Below are positions 23,325 through 34,495 of a stretch of DNA of 64,000 bases, one piece after another. The stretch's first letter is position 1. Every line of letters starts with the position of its first letter. The stretch is from Nemertoderma westbladi. Its lineage: Eukaryota; Xenacoelomorpha; Nemertodermatida; Nemertodermatidae. Location of the stretch: NCBI GenBank assembly GCA_032718475.1, contig JAUCBJ010006468.1, forward strand, positions 1-64,000. The letters are read 5' to 3'. A program made the position numbers and the translations under genes. The notes beneath the pieces are model-generated. The model had not been told where the DNA came from. It saw only the letters and a list, made by a program, of their open reading frames with translations, and ran no database searches.

Positions 23325-23808
23325 CAAGAATCAAAGGATAGAGGATAGTTCCAGAGAAATACCGTCGGTAGATGAATTAGGAGGGGAAGCTACAGCAAGA
23401 GAGTGGGCGGAGGAGAATGGATTCGACGCGGAAAACTTAGAGACGATGGGATGGAACAAGGATGTCCCCGGCATCTATCGGTATGAGGATGGAGAGGAGT
23501 GGACGGCGAGATGTCCGGAGAAGTGTCCGGAGGAGACGCCGGTCCGGTTGGGAGGCATACCGAAAAGGGGAAGGACAAATAAGAAGACAGGGTGGAAAGA
23601 GATAGGATTACTATTATCCTTTCTGTTTTATCTATTCTTTCGATTTCTTTTCATTCTACCGCCAGATGACGACAACATGAAGGGTGGCATTTTGCTGCCA
23701 GGGGACCATGAGGAAATCAAGAAGGCGACCGAAAGACCCGATTTTAGGGTGGTGGAGGAGGGAGAATCAATTCCTAGAGAGTTGGAATTGACAAGGAGAG
23801 TGGGGTGA
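23325..23808 (+). CDS. alpha internal ORF of unknown function
   Basis: The frame after the LINE fragments is acidic and Gly/Trp-rich. It contains four nearby cysteine/proline units and one strongly hydrophobic segment (I-G-L-L-L-S-F-L-F-Y-L-F-F-R-F-L-F-I-L, about 23605-23660) that could span a membrane. No family is recognised. It lies where pol should be in alpha, so it may be a leftover of a longer ORF. Confidence 0.35.
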
Positions 23809-24060
23809 AGGATAAGAGGACCTACAGGGGGGCAGTGGGAGAGTGCCTGCTGGAAGAATCGATGGAAGATCGAGGAATCCCTTAGAGTTTAGTCGTCCAA
23901 TATGTTAGACTGAGAGGGGTGGGAATGAGTGCGAGACGCCCTTCCTACACAAAATATAAAAATAATAAAATAATAAAAATTATTAATTAAAGAAGTGAGA
24001 TAAAATAGAAAGTTAGAAAGTAATAGTAGATAGTACGTAGTAGTAAGTAAGTAGGCAGAA

Positions 24061-24870
24061 GTATAGGGAGTGTGGTACATTAATGTACCACGAGAGTAGT
24101 AGGGTACATAGTACTGTTAGTAGGCAGATAGAAGTATAGGGAGTGTGGTATATAAACATACCACGGGAGTAGGAGGGTACATAGTACCATTAGAGTTAGA
24201 GTGTGAGATAGAAGTATAGGGAGTGTGGTACATTAATGTACCACGAGAGTAGTAGGGTACATAGTACTGTTAGTAGGCAGATAGAAGTATAGGGAGTGTG
24301 GTATATAAACACCACGGGAGTAGGAGGGTACATAGTACCATTAGAGTTAGAGTTGAGATAGAAGTATAGGGAGTGTGGTATATATATAAACATACCACGG
24401 GAATAGGAGGGTACATAGTACAATTAGAGTTAGAGTGTGAGATAGAAGTATAGGGAGTGTGGTATATATATAAACATACCACAGGAGTAGGGGGGTACAT
24501 AGTACCATTAGAGTTAGAGTGTGAGATAGAAGTATAGGGAGTGTGGTATATAAACATACCACGGGAGTAGGAGGGTACATAGTACCGTTAGAGTTAGAGT
24601 GTGAGATAGAAGCATAGGGAGTGTGGTATATAATCATACCACGGGAGTAGGAGGGTACATAGTACCGTTAGAGTTAGAGTGTGAGTTAGAAGTATAGGGA
24701 GTGTGGTATATAGACATACCACGAGAGTAGGAGGGTACATAGTACCATTAGAGTTAGTAGAGTTATTAGAGTTGGTAGAGTTAGTGGAGTTAGTAGAGTT
24801 AGTGGAGTTAGTAGAGTTGGCAAGAGTTAGTAGTAAGAGAGTAGAGAATATGGTATATAGATACATCATA
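24061..24870. repeat. minisatellite, ~75-80-bp unit, about 10 copies
   Basis: Each unit contains AGTATAGGGAGTGTGGTA, a short hairpin, then GAGGGTACATAGTACC and a GAGTTAGAGT tail. In two copies (near 24079 and 24227) the hairpin is the perfect 20-base palindrome GTGGTACATTAATGTACCAC; in the others it is GTGGTA...TACCAC around a TATA-rich loop. The array ends in simple GTTAGTAGA repeats. Confidence 0.9.
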
Positions 24871-25396
24871 CCATAGTAGCAGTAGGGTACATAGTAAGGA
24901 GAAAGTAGAAAGGTAGGTACGATAATAGCACAAAAGGGGGAAACATAGATAAAACAAAAATTTAAAAATAAAGTTAAGGAATATTGGCAGGAAAGAAAGA
25001 AGGAAGGTATAATATAATATGCACCGTAGTAAAGTACAACCTTTTTCCAATTAGCTACTGGGACTTGGTACTAATTGACTAGAACGGCAGGACGAGACTT
25101 AGACGGATCCCACTAACATAATGAGCAAATGTGTGGTACCCAATAAGTGTATGGAGAATGAAAACGAGAATGGGGAATCGGGGGGAAGCATGGAGAGGAG
25201 GTGTTGACACATGAGGGAGTGAGAGGTGTGCAATTCAAGCGTAGGGAGCGAGCAGGGAGAGAGGAAGGGAAAGCTGGAAAGGGCTGGAAAGCCAACCCCG
25301 AGAAAAGAACTCCACCCCACACCCGATATCAGATTGGGTTCCAGCGGAATTGAAGCGCACTTGAGGTTGATGCTATCTTCTCACCAGGAAGATAGC
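24871..25396 (+). other. alpha 3' internal region, non-coding
   Basis: This purine-rich tract leads to the 3' LTR. The open frames here are short and overlap on both strands, and I do not regard any as a gene. Confidence 0.5.
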
Positions 25397-25407
25397 ATGG
25401 GGGGGAG
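25397..25407 (+). other. alpha polypurine tract
   Basis: An ATGGGGGGGAG run lies immediately before the TGTAAGCGG start of LTR C, the position where plus-strand DNA synthesis is primed in LTR retrotransposons. Confidence 0.75.
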
Positions 25408-26057
25408 TGTAAGCGGATTCAATTCCACTTCATTACCCACCAGAAAATGGGACTAGTGGCATTTTAGCAATATGTCGGGTATACGAGATTACCAATATCA
25501 ATCTCGTATCATAACCAACATTGGGGGGGGGGGGGAGGGCGACACAAGCCCCAAAGCCACAGAGAAAGGTTAGAGGTCAAACCACCTCGGAGGGAACACA
25601 GCTAGTAGAGGCTAGCAGCTTAGGGGAAACACTCCCAGAGAGTGCCAAGGTGACAAGTAGTATATTAGCCAATAGAGGGGAGGGAAGCACGTGATAGGGA
25701 ACAGGACAGCATCCATTGGGTAGAAGGCCAAAGTAGAGTAAGAGGTGAAGCAATATTCAATGTATTAATCATATATTATCTCCGATTGTTGGATTGGTGT
25801 TTCTGTTGTGTTATTCAGTTTAGTTAGGGCACACAGGTCATAGTTATTGACCTACACCGCCATACCGGTAACTATTTATCTGTATTTCTGCTTTAACAAC
25901 ACATTGTGCTATCATCGGATATTTACTAACATCAAGAAGCAACAGTAACTTTTATTGTTTTTCCCCTATGGCCTCGGCCAAAGCTGTTAGTACGATCCCC
26001 AAGCAGAACGGTGACGCGTACTATAACAACCCGGTCGGGATCCCTGATCCCGTCACA
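25408..26057 (+). mobile_element. alpha 3' LTR (LTR C)
   Basis: This is the complete LTR, 650 bp, TGTAAGCGG...CCCGTCACA, and the best reference for the family. A poly-G run occurs near 25522. The short ORF starting at 25968 is LTR sequence running into repeat R, not a gene. ATAAC (26058-26062) is the second half of the alpha TSD. Confidence 0.92.
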
Positions 26058-26480
26058 ATAACTCAACCAAATCTCGATAACATATATCCAAACTTGGTAC
26101 ATAATGTAGTCTCGCAAAAGTTTAGAAATTACTCAAACAACTCGCCATCAAGGCCACCGCCTCTGTCTGTCGTAGTGTTGTTGGCGACCTCAACTTTTTG
26201 TATCGCTACTGCGCTAGCGCTACGGGCAAACTGGACTAACCAATGAGCGAGACCCGAGGACTGAAGAATGCATTGCATTTTTTGAGTAGTTTGACTGTGG
26301 ACTTCTATGACATCGATGCCAAGCTGCCAATGCGAAACTTTTGTTTAAAGTAAAAGTTTGGTTAAATTTTTTAATTATTTATTTAAATTTCTTAAGTACC
26401 GATTTTGGGATACAATTGCTCAATTCTAATCTGTATCTAATAACTGAGCCTCGTCCTGCGCGATGGCCCCACGAACGTGT
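26058..26480 (+). repeat. dispersed repeat R, copy 2 (right part)
   Basis: This resumes repeat R exactly where 6622 left it. Joined across alpha, the two sides line up with the uninterrupted minus-strand copy at 4870-4995 (shared stretches include CCAAACTTGGTACA and AAAAGTTTAGAAATT). The end of this part also matches 4720-4815 (GGCCTCGTGCTGCGCGAAGGCCCCACGAACGTG in that copy, diverged here). Confidence 0.7.
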
Positions 26481-27060
26481 ACCAGTTTAAGAAGTATCCC
26501 ATGTGAAAGAGCGTAAACAATACCACATTTTGACACGTCATTTACATACTAGAGTGATATTGTATGAGCAATAATTGAAATGTTTATTATTTATTGAAAA
26601 ATTCTTTTTACGTTCGGTCAACTTTTGAAAGTTCGGATCGAAAGACATGGTTTCAGTTCAGCATAAAAAGCATACCACATAAAAGAGCGTTAAAAAGGCT
26701 ACATTTTGATTTGACATGTCGTATATACCCGTACTTACTGGACTGATTTTGTAACAGCAACAATTGAAATGTTTATTATTTATTTATCTATCTTTAATTA
26801 TTACTTCTACTTATTATTATTATCGAAAGTTTCATCTGGACCCGGTAAGAGTATCCGAAGGAAAAAAGTATGATTAGATTTTTCATACTTCGCTGTGACT
26901 CTATTCTCTATTTAGTTATCAGAATATATAAGAGAAACTAGGCTATGAAATGAAATTATTTACTGAATTATAATATTTGAACCTCTTCAAATGACAATTG
27001 GACACTGGACAGACAGACTGACGACAGACACAGACAAAACGTTAATAATAATAGTTTTAA
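26481..27060. repeat. imperfect tandem duplication, ~180 bp apart
   Basis: 26505-26600 and 26685-26785 share AAAGAGCGT, CTACATTTTGA, GACATGTC-like stretches and CAATTGAAATGTTTATTATTTATT. They are two copies of an unknown AT-rich repeat. No coding signal is present. Confidence 0.5.
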
Positions 27061-27061
27061 A

Positions 27062-27882
27062 ACATGTTGGTTAGGTTGGTTTATTTGTAGGCCTAGACCG
27101 TTATATTGGATAGGTTGGTTTATTTGTACACCGTTATATTGGTTAGGTTGGTTTATCTGTATACCGTTATGTTGATTAGGTTGGTGTATCTGTACACCGT
27201 TATATTGGTTAGGTTGGTGTATCTGTACACCGTTATGTTGGTTAGGTTGCTGTATCTGTACACCGTTATATTGGTTAGGTTGGTGTATCTGTACAGTACA
27301 CAGTTATGTTGGTTAGGTTGGTATTTGTACACCGTTATATTGGTTAGGTTGGTGTATCTGTACACCGTTATTTTGGTTAGGTTGGTGTATCTGTACAGTA
27401 CACAGTTATGTTGGTTAGGTTGGTATTTGTACACCGTTATATTGGTTAGGTTGGTGTATCTGTACACCGTTATGTTGGTTAGGTTGCTGTATCTGTACAC
27501 CGTTATATTGGTTAGGTTGGTGTATCTGTACAGTACACACTTATGTTGGTTAGGTTGGTATTTTTACACCGTTATGTTGGTTAGGTTGGTGTATCTGTAC
27601 ACCGTTATGTTGGTTAGGTTGGTATTTTTACACCGTTATGTTGGTTAGGTTGGTGTATCTGTACACCGTTATGTTGGTTAGGTTTGTATTTTTACACCGT
27701 TATATTGGTTAGGTTGGTGTATCTGTACACCGTTATGTTGGTTAGGTTGGTATTTTTACACCGTTATATTGGTTAGGTTGGTGTATCTGTACAGTACACA
27801 GTTATGTTGGTTAGGTTGGTGTATTTTTACACCGTTATATTGGTTAGGTTGGTGTATCTGTACACCGTTATGTTAGATCCGA
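27062..27882. repeat. 33-bp minisatellite (GGTTAGGTTGGTGTATCTGTACACCGTTAT), ~25 copies
   Basis: Most units are 33 bp with variants that lose or gain three to six bases. Because 33 is divisible by three, both strands show long open frames of 11-residue repeats. These are artefacts of the array. Confidence 0.93.
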
Positions 27883-28202
27883 TCCAATGGTTTACAAATG
27901 CATTAAGGCGCAGTCGTGAGTACCGGTACTGCATTTAGGTATATCTGAGATTCTAAGAATGTAGGCGCTATAAGAATTTAGGTGAAATGATATCTACCAC
28001 CCGGTCATGATCTATGGTCATCTTATCATTGGTCCTGTTACTCACTACATTATTTTTAATTGGAATAAATATGTGAAACAATGCTATCATACCTTCATTT
28101 TAGATATTATAGGCAATAGACCCACTATTGTATTTTAGAATTTACTCGCAGTCTATTTGTGGACCTGATATAAGGGGCTTCTACAATTGTACAGTAATAG
28201 GT
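27883..28202. other. no recognised feature
   Basis: This is unique-looking AT-rich sequence without an ORF, repeat or clear signal. Confidence 0.5.
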
Positions 28203-28440
28203 TATGATGTGGGGCGAGCCACGAAGTCTAGATGAGCCTTTGCGTATAGCGGTATAATTAGTGGACCGTAAGTCGTCGTCATCATAGTCATTGGAAATGT
28301 TTGATTGTTAATATGTATGTGGCTCAATCTTATATGAAATGGAACCAAGCTTGATACTTGGTACACATTGCTTCGCAAAGGCCCATCAGCATTCGCGCTC
28401 CGAGAATTCCCCACGTACGCTTTTTCCATACATAGAACCA
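28203..28440 (+). repeat. dispersed repeat R, copy 3 (diverged)
   Basis: This matches the R family through GTGGGGCGAGCCACGAAGT and later a ...CTTGGTACACAT... stretch, but with many differences and no inserted element. The 79-codon minus-strand frame here is part of the repeat. Confidence 0.5.
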
Positions 28441-28559
28441 AATAAATTATACAGACGTATTATAATGCCGAACTCTTGATGCAGTGATGAAATTATAATC
28501 CAATAAGAAACATTCTATACAACGTGAACATTTTCATTGGTAGTTAGTTATGTTAGTGC

Positions 28560-28680
28560 ATAACTTACATATTCCATATAACAAGTGCCATCTGTCAAAA
28601 TGTTCACTTTAGTTCCCATCTAAAAGTTGCCCAAAACTGCACTTAATTCGACTATCCTTTGCTGACTTTCAGAAGTCTAG
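28560..28680 (+). other. candidate 5' UTR exon of the host gene
   Basis: The sequence ends at 28680 in CTAG followed by GTGAGTAATA, a near-ideal splice donor. The next exon (from 30768) has a good acceptor but no upstream coding frame, so at least one non-coding first exon is expected upstream and this is the best candidate. The start of the exon is not determined and no core promoter is obvious. Splicing of 28680 to 30768 is an inference. Confidence 0.35.
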
Positions 28681-28686
28681 GTGAGT

Positions 28687-29347
28687 AATAATAATTATAT
28701 ACTTAATGTCAATAATGTCGTAATTATTTATATGATTATATAGTGAGAGGTGATTTAATGTCAGAACTCCAGCGGACTTCCAATGTGCGTTATTACAATA
28801 CAACTTCAATTTAAGTCATTTTATTAGAAAATTTATATACAAATTTATCGACAGAAATACTCCTTATACTGGCACCCTTCCATGCTGTAGAACGTCATCA
28901 AACTTCACATATAGTTCACCCCTAAGTGTAATCTTGTAATGTTAAAATTTCGATTGGTAGATTCTTTTAATAAGGTGTGTTTGTAAAATAATAATTGTCG
29001 AAACGAGGCATATGGGGATATGTTCGAGGCAAAAGTGATAAATAGAATAATTAGTCATTGTGAGTAGATCCCGTCCGGTCTTCGTAGTTCGGAAATCACT
29101 CAACGATTCCTGTGTATGTCTTTAGCTGATAATATTTTACCTTCTTGTCTTAATCCATCTCACTCTGGTCTCGACCAAGGGCCCTGCTGTGATTTAAATG
29201 TCTGACAATTTTTTTTGGAAAAGGCGTTCCAATGGCGCGATAAAATTTTACAACCACATTAGAACGTGTTTCGGTTTCGATTAACTTTTCATATTTGTTT
29301 TATATTCGATAATGTATTCGATGTACATTAGTTTACACATTACAGTT
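28687..29347. other. intron sequence, no recognised feature
   Basis: AT-rich sequence without an ORF above background. If the 5' UTR exon is real, this is the start of intron 1. Confidence 0.4.
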
Positions 29348-30225
29348 CACCATAACCCTTAATACAAAAACCATTTTTAGGGTGTCGGAGCCCCCCCCCC
29401 CCCCCCCCTAATTTTTTTAAAATATCAATAAAATGCTACGAAATTTGGTATGATGATAGATCGACACCTTTTCTTACTTGGCCGGAATTTTCAATTTCTC
29501 AGTTATTTCCATACAACAATCCCTTAAAAAATGTCTATTTAGCAATGTTTAACCACCTTCGTAGACTTTATTTTACGTCTTTGAAATGTAATCTAGATAT
29601 CATTAGAACCGCCTTCGTCTGTAAATTCCGAATCTGAAAACCGTTTTAAATTTAACCAAAAATTGGTAAAGATATTATCAAAATACTAATGTGTAAATTT
29701 AGAGACGTAAATCGCTATAATTCTGATGTTTTGTTGTCTTTATTCTAGAATATTAATTATTATTTAGCTGAGCGTTTAAAACTCTCCATCTTGTTTTTTC
29801 CTTACCCTTAATTAATATTCTAGAATTGAGTAAATAAAACATTAGAATTATAGCGATTTACGTCACAAAAATTTACACCTTAGTATTTTGATAATATCTC
29901 CGGAAGTTCTTGGTGAAATTTACAAAGGATTTCCTATTCGGAATCTGCAGATGAAGGCGGTTCTAATGATATCTAGATCTCATTCCAAAGACGAAACATA
30001 AAGCCGACGGAGGTGGCTAAATATTGCGAAATAGACGATTTTTAACGGCTTGTTGTATCGAAATAGCTCATAAATTAAAAAATCCGGCCAGGCCACCAGT
30101 AAGAAAAGGTGTCGATCTATCATCATACAAAATTTCGTAGCATTTTATTGAAATTTGAAAAAAATTAGGGGGGGGGGGGTGGCTCCGACCACCTAAAAAT
30201 GGTTGTTGTATTAAGGGTTATGGTG
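29348..30225. mobile_element. palindromic MITE, 878 bp
   Basis: The two halves are inverted copies of each other: CACCATAACCCTTAATACA at 29348 is answered by the reverse complement ending at 30225. Matching stretches continue inward to about 29755/29812 (for example ATCGCTATAATTCT and TCTAGAATATTAATTA) around a ~50-bp loop. Each arm has a poly-C or poly-G run near its outer end. There is no ORF. No target duplication is obvious. Confidence 0.85.
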
Positions 30226-30767
30226 TATCTTTATCGCACCGCTGACACTGGTTTACCGGTCTTACATTCTCTAGTATTTTTTTCATATAAATATTTAGAT
30301 TTACTTTATGCAATATTTAACAATAATGGCTCTATGTGAGCATGTTGTAGTAGTGAACAGAAATTGAAAAATTGAAATTAAATGATTTCGCTGAGTCTAC
30401 GGTATTCATGAATACATTAAACACTGCACCGAAAGACCACTGTTTCATAATGATACTAATCATCCGATCACACTACATTTACTTCCACGCTACAGTCGCA
30501 TATTGTATCCGGGGTTATTGCCCATCTCTCATCATATTGGTTTTATATTCGCTCACAGTCATTACATTTATCATTGGTCACCAAATTACAAACTTACAGT
30601 CGCGACTTACAAAATTCGCGACTGATAAAGTGCACACTGAATAATAGCTTACGACATAATTACTTCCCGGGGCCGCGGGGTCCCACTGTGCCAGTGTAGA
30701 CTATCAGTAGCAATAAACTGTTAATTATCTAAGGATGATGATCATGATAATTTTATTGGTTTTGCAG

Positions 30768-30897
30768 AGCTTGCTAACTGGACAACATCAGACGTTCACG
30801 ATTTCACTGGCATTACACAACGAACTGTTTCCAAAAGATACAGCCATGGTGATCTCATTGGCATTGATGCTTCTATTTGCTTCTAAAACATTAGCAG
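30768..30897 (+). other. host gene exon with signal-peptide start
   Basis: The exon is bounded by an acceptor (TTGGTTTTGCAG, ending 30767) and a donor (GCAG|GTTAATT, at 30897/30898). The first 78 bases are 5' UTR and the last 52 are coding, listed separately. The ATG context CAGCCATGG is good for animal translation. Confidence 0.65.
30846..30897 (+). CDS. host gene, coding part of the signal-peptide exon
   Basis: These 52 bases encode MVISLALMLLFASKTLA plus the first base of a codon. It is a textbook signal peptide: short n-region, hydrophobic core and a small-residue cleavage site (T-L-A). The leftover G joins the AA at 48960-48961 to make Glu and keeps the main exon in frame. The chance of signal peptide, splice sites and phase all agreeing by accident is small. 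The intron between the two coding exons is 18,062 bp and is filled by nested mobile elements. Confidence 0.65.
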
Positions 30898-31680
30898 GTT
30901 AATTAAAACTATTGTCTACTATAATCTGTTTAAATCTTAATGGTATTGCATAAAATTTGAAACAGAGATAGTTTCTAATTTTCCCATTTCTTGGGTGAGC
31001 CAGAATTTTCATTTATTTTCGATTTAATTTTTTAGCTACAAGCGTTTAAAAAATGTGTCTCTGTCGAAATTCCACCAGTTTACCATTATGTCTACTAATT
31101 TACGACGAATTTCAGCATTATTTGTAATCCTTGGATGGCCAGCTTTACAGTAGGCCTACCAACAAATCACCATAAAAGGTTTAAGATTAATTGCGTTTTA
31201 ACTGGTGCAACATCCATGGAGATACCTTTACTGTTTATGTCTATCATACGGTGATGCCGCAGGCTCACAATAGCTCACGTTATGAACTGTAGCCATAGTT
31301 ACAGGGTGTGTTCGATAGTCCCCTCCATGTCATGTCGCCTTCCACCTTAACACCCTCCACCATGAAGTTCATTAATATGTTAAGACTCACTCTTTTAGAA
31401 ACAGTTTTTAGCTATAATTTTAATTTGAATATATTATTTACTTATTTTATGTACTATGTCAATTAAATTATATCTATGATGATATTTATCTGTTGGATGA
31501 ATTAAACAGAATAAATTAAAAAGTAGAATTAAATAAAATGAGTTCACTTTCTAGAAAATAGAGGTGAAAAAATGACAACTTACAATTTTGAAAACAAAAT
31601 AATATGAAGTCTTTAGAGAACTAATTTTTGCAATTGGGTCATATGCTGGGACACTGGGTGAACTATGAATTCTACTATTA
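30898..31680 (+). other. large host intron, part free of recognised elements
   Basis: This is AT-rich sequence between the donor and the LINE copy. No coding signal is visible. Simple TAGTA repeats near 31665-31695 belong to the 3' tail of the LINE. Confidence 0.5.
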
Positions 31681-31824
31681 CTACTTCTATTACTAGGATC
31701 GGCATACTGCATTGCAGCTGCATTTTTAAGAATGCTGTGCCGGCTTGTCGATAAAATCGCGCCGGTACAATTCTCTAACACCCATAACATTTGCTAGATC
31801 ATCCGCATCTTCAAGGCCAGTGTC

Positions 31825-32517
31825 CTATAAGATGCGTCTCAAGAAATTCATGGGCTGTCCGCCATGCATATTCACTCCATGAGGCTGCCAAAGTACAAGA
31901 TTATGCACTGGCTGGTTCTCACGGCGAAAGCAATGTCCTGCAAAGCGGAGGCGGCTCTGTTCTAGTGTCAAGCTTGAGGGAACCAATGCAACACCTCCAA
32001 TGTTGTATAGTGTCTGGTTGGAGATGTGTGCATTGTACTTGACGCAATGAACCCGGCGTAGCATTTTTGTAAATGTATCATCCAAGATTTGGTGTCCTCA
32101 GCAGTTAGAGCCCAGCATGGACTCCCATAGAGGAGTACTGGAACTACTGCTTCTCTAAATAATCGTACCTTAAGTTTCCGATTAATTGTCAGTGACATCC
32201 AAATCCTGGAAAGCCTATTCAAGGCTGCCCATGCCTTTCCCTTACGTATTCGATGGTCCTCACCTGACTTGCGGATCCATGATCCCAGGTAACAGAAGTC
32301 GTCTACATGTTCAAGCATACTATCCTTTGAGCTTATGCTCATCCGGTCAGAAACTTGCTGAGGATTTTCAAAGTTAACTGTCAAAATCTTGGAGTTAACA
32401 AAAAGACCAACACTAGAAGCAGCTTGTTCTAATGAATTGTGGAGCCGTTGGGCTCCCTCTAGTGATTCTGAGAGAACTCCTAAGTCATCAGCAAAGTCTA
32501 GATCAGTTAGGTTCTTG
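31825..32517 (-). pseudogene. LINE reverse transcriptase fragment (copy 2)
   Basis: The frames here contain the end of the RT (L-D-F-A-D-D-L-G-V-L and the G-S-W-I-R-K-S-G-E-D region) and the C-terminal zinc-less tail (R-R-V-H-C-V-K-Y-N-A). They are broken near 32085 by a one-base shift and upstream by the foldback insertion. They are very similar to copy 1 at the protein level. Not functional. Confidence 0.75.
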
Positions 32518-32945
32518 GTTATATTGAAAAATATCGAGACATGAAAAATATCGAGAGTAAAAATAACGCGAGTAAAAACATCGAGTGTTGAAAAATAACG
32601 ATAATATCGAGAGTTCAAAAAATATCGAGAGTAAAATATCGAGGGTAAAAATATCGAGAGTAAAAACATCGAGTGTTGAAAAACATCGAGAGTAAAAATA
32701 TCGAGTGTTGAAAAATATCGAGAGTAAAAATATCGAGTGTTGCAAAATATCGAGAGTAAAAATATCGAGTGTTGAAAAATATCGAGAGTAAAAATATCGA
32801 GTGTTGAAAAATATCGAGAGTAAATATATTGAGTGTTGAAAAATATCGAGAGTAAAAATATCGAGTGTTGAAAAATATCGAGTGTTGAAAAATATCGAGT
32901 GTTGAAAAATATCGAGTGTTGAAAAATATAGAGAGTAAAAATATC
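32518..32945 (+). repeat. left satellite arm of the foldback element
   Basis: Alternating 15- and 17-bp units (AAAAATATCGAGAGT, AAAAATATCGAGTGTTG) with a few point variants make up about 26 units. It ends a few bases before element gamma. Confidence 0.9.
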
Positions 32946-32976
32946 GATAGTAATAATTTTTTTAAATAAGGGTTGT

Positions 32977-34484
32977 TGTTACCGTTATTCCCGACACCAT
33001 GGGGGAAAAAGGCCGATGCTGGAGGCGGAACTTTTCAGACCACGGAATCCCGGCCAGTCACCGGATATTGATTGTGGAGAAGGAATACGTTCTTAAATGC
33101 AAGATTGCGGTTGAGGAAAAGCTTCATTGGTTGGATATACTCTTTAATGTAACTTCCCTACAGTTGAACCTTGTTCAACATTGAACCTTGATTGAGAATA
33201 AGTTGGGCTTCCCCAAATCAATATACACCAAATATTCACAATAATAATACACGACAATATAAATCCCTACAGTATATTATTTAATTACCCACTCGCTCAG
33301 ATTTTAGCCTAACTAATGTTCCCCGATTTTCCCTCTTGTCCTAGTCTTGGTGCCGTAGTGTCGGTGTCGGTCGACCCTGTTGCGTGTCCGTACCACCCTT
33401 CCCGAACCCCGAAGGGATCGGTCATCAGGAACCAGTACGGCTTGGCTAAGGGTCGGTCCAGTCGGTAGACTCTGTTGCGTATCCGTACCACCCCTCCCGA
33501 ACCCCGAAGGGATCAGTCATCGAGAACCAGTACGGCTTGGCTAGGAGTCTGTCATGTCGGTGGACCCGTTCGCGTGTCCATCCCACCCCTCCCGAACCCC
33601 GAAGGGATCGATCATCGAGAACCAGTACGGCTTAGCTAGGGGTCCGTCGGTTCATCGCAGAGCCCAACCACCTAGGCTTTCCGAGTCCTTATTCAGGCTC
33701 GTAGTCGCTTCGGCAGCCGAGAAACTGCTCCGAACAGTCGGTAGGCCAGTAGAGTCCAGTCCTTTGTCTTTCGACCCCGTTGCGTGTCGGTCCCACCCCT
33801 CCCGAACCCCGAAGGGATCGATCATCGAGAACCAGTACGGCTTGGCTAAGGGGTCTGTCGTCGGTTCCTGTCGCAAATCCCTGGCACAGGCAGCAGACTT
33901 TCCGATGTCCTTTTCAGGCTCGTAATAACTGCTGTTGAACAGAGACCACTAAGGGCAGTCCTCGTCAAACCCTTCCTCTGTTAGTCGGTCGACCCTTTCG
34001 CGTGTCCGTACCACCCCTCATGAACCCCGAAGGGATCGGTCATCGAGAACCAGTATGGCTTGGCTAAGGGGTCTGTCGTCGTTTCCCGTCGCAAATCGCT
34101 GACACAAGCAGCAGACTTTCCGATGTCCTTTTCAGGCTCGTAATAACTGCTGTTGGCCAGGGACCGCTAAGGGCAGTCCTTGTCCTTTAGACCTAGCGAG
34201 TTACCAAATCCACCTCTACAGGCAGCAGGAAGTTGGCTAGGCCTAATAGTAGTCAGGTAAACCTGAATACTGCTTAATTTTTCCTTCCCCCCTGGCCCTT
34301 ATATACATGAAATGAGTCCCGTACCCCGTAAGTCGCCCCAATATTCGCCCATAAATCGCCCCCAGTCCATCGAGTGTGCCCAAAACCCATGTTCCCGCAC
34401 CCAGTAGTGATATCGGAATAATCATTTTAAATAAATCCAAAAAATATTCAACTCGCGTTATGAAAAGTTGAAATACTGCGAACA
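32977..34484 (-). mobile_element. gamma 3' LTR
   Basis: 1508 bp, matching 46174-47701. It contains five copies of a ~50-bp unit around CCCGAACCCCGAAGGGATCG and three copies of the gamma hairpin motif (33683, 33904, 34122). Confidence 0.92.
33683..33703 (-). repeat. gamma hairpin motif, LTR copy
   Basis: On the minus strand this reads TACGAGCCTGAATAAGGACTC, an inverted repeat CGAGCCT...AGGACTCG with a five-base loop. Related LTR copies with a GAAA loop are at 33904-33924, 34122-34142, 47122-47142 and about 47340-47360, and another like this one is at 46901-46921. Confidence 0.7.
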
Positions 34485-34495
34485 GTCCCCCCCAA
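34485..34495 (-). other. gamma polypurine tract
   Basis: The minus strand reads TTGGGGGGGAC immediately before the 3' LTR start TGTTCGC, the expected priming site for plus-strand cDNA. Confidence 0.75.

Larger units (their letters stand above)
6618..26062 (+). mobile_element. BEL/Pao retrotransposon alpha, plus strand, interrupted by beta
   Basis: LTR B (from 6623) and LTR C (to 26057) share the TGTAAGCGG start and are flanked by the same 5-bp duplication, ATAAC (6618-6622 and 26058-26062). Element beta lies inside LTR B. Without it, alpha is about 5 kb. It keeps a zinc-knuckle and protease ORF but no reverse transcriptase, RNase H or integrase, so it is a deleted or non-autonomous copy. A polypurine tract sits directly before LTR C. 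Confidence 0.85.

Noticed and set aside
27106-27648. 180-codon open frame of L-V-Y-L-Y-T-V repeats
   Set aside because: It follows from the 33-bp unit length; the minus strand is open as well, and variants break the pattern.
30372-30644. 90-codon frame with hydrophobic segments just before the host exon
   Set aside because: AT-rich, no homology recognised, no splice or context support; probably chance.
33421-33480. Second hammerhead on the minus strand (CTGATGA near 33425 and 46625)
   Set aside because: No GAAA or stem II/III partner at the right distance; the sequence is part of the LTR repeat unit.
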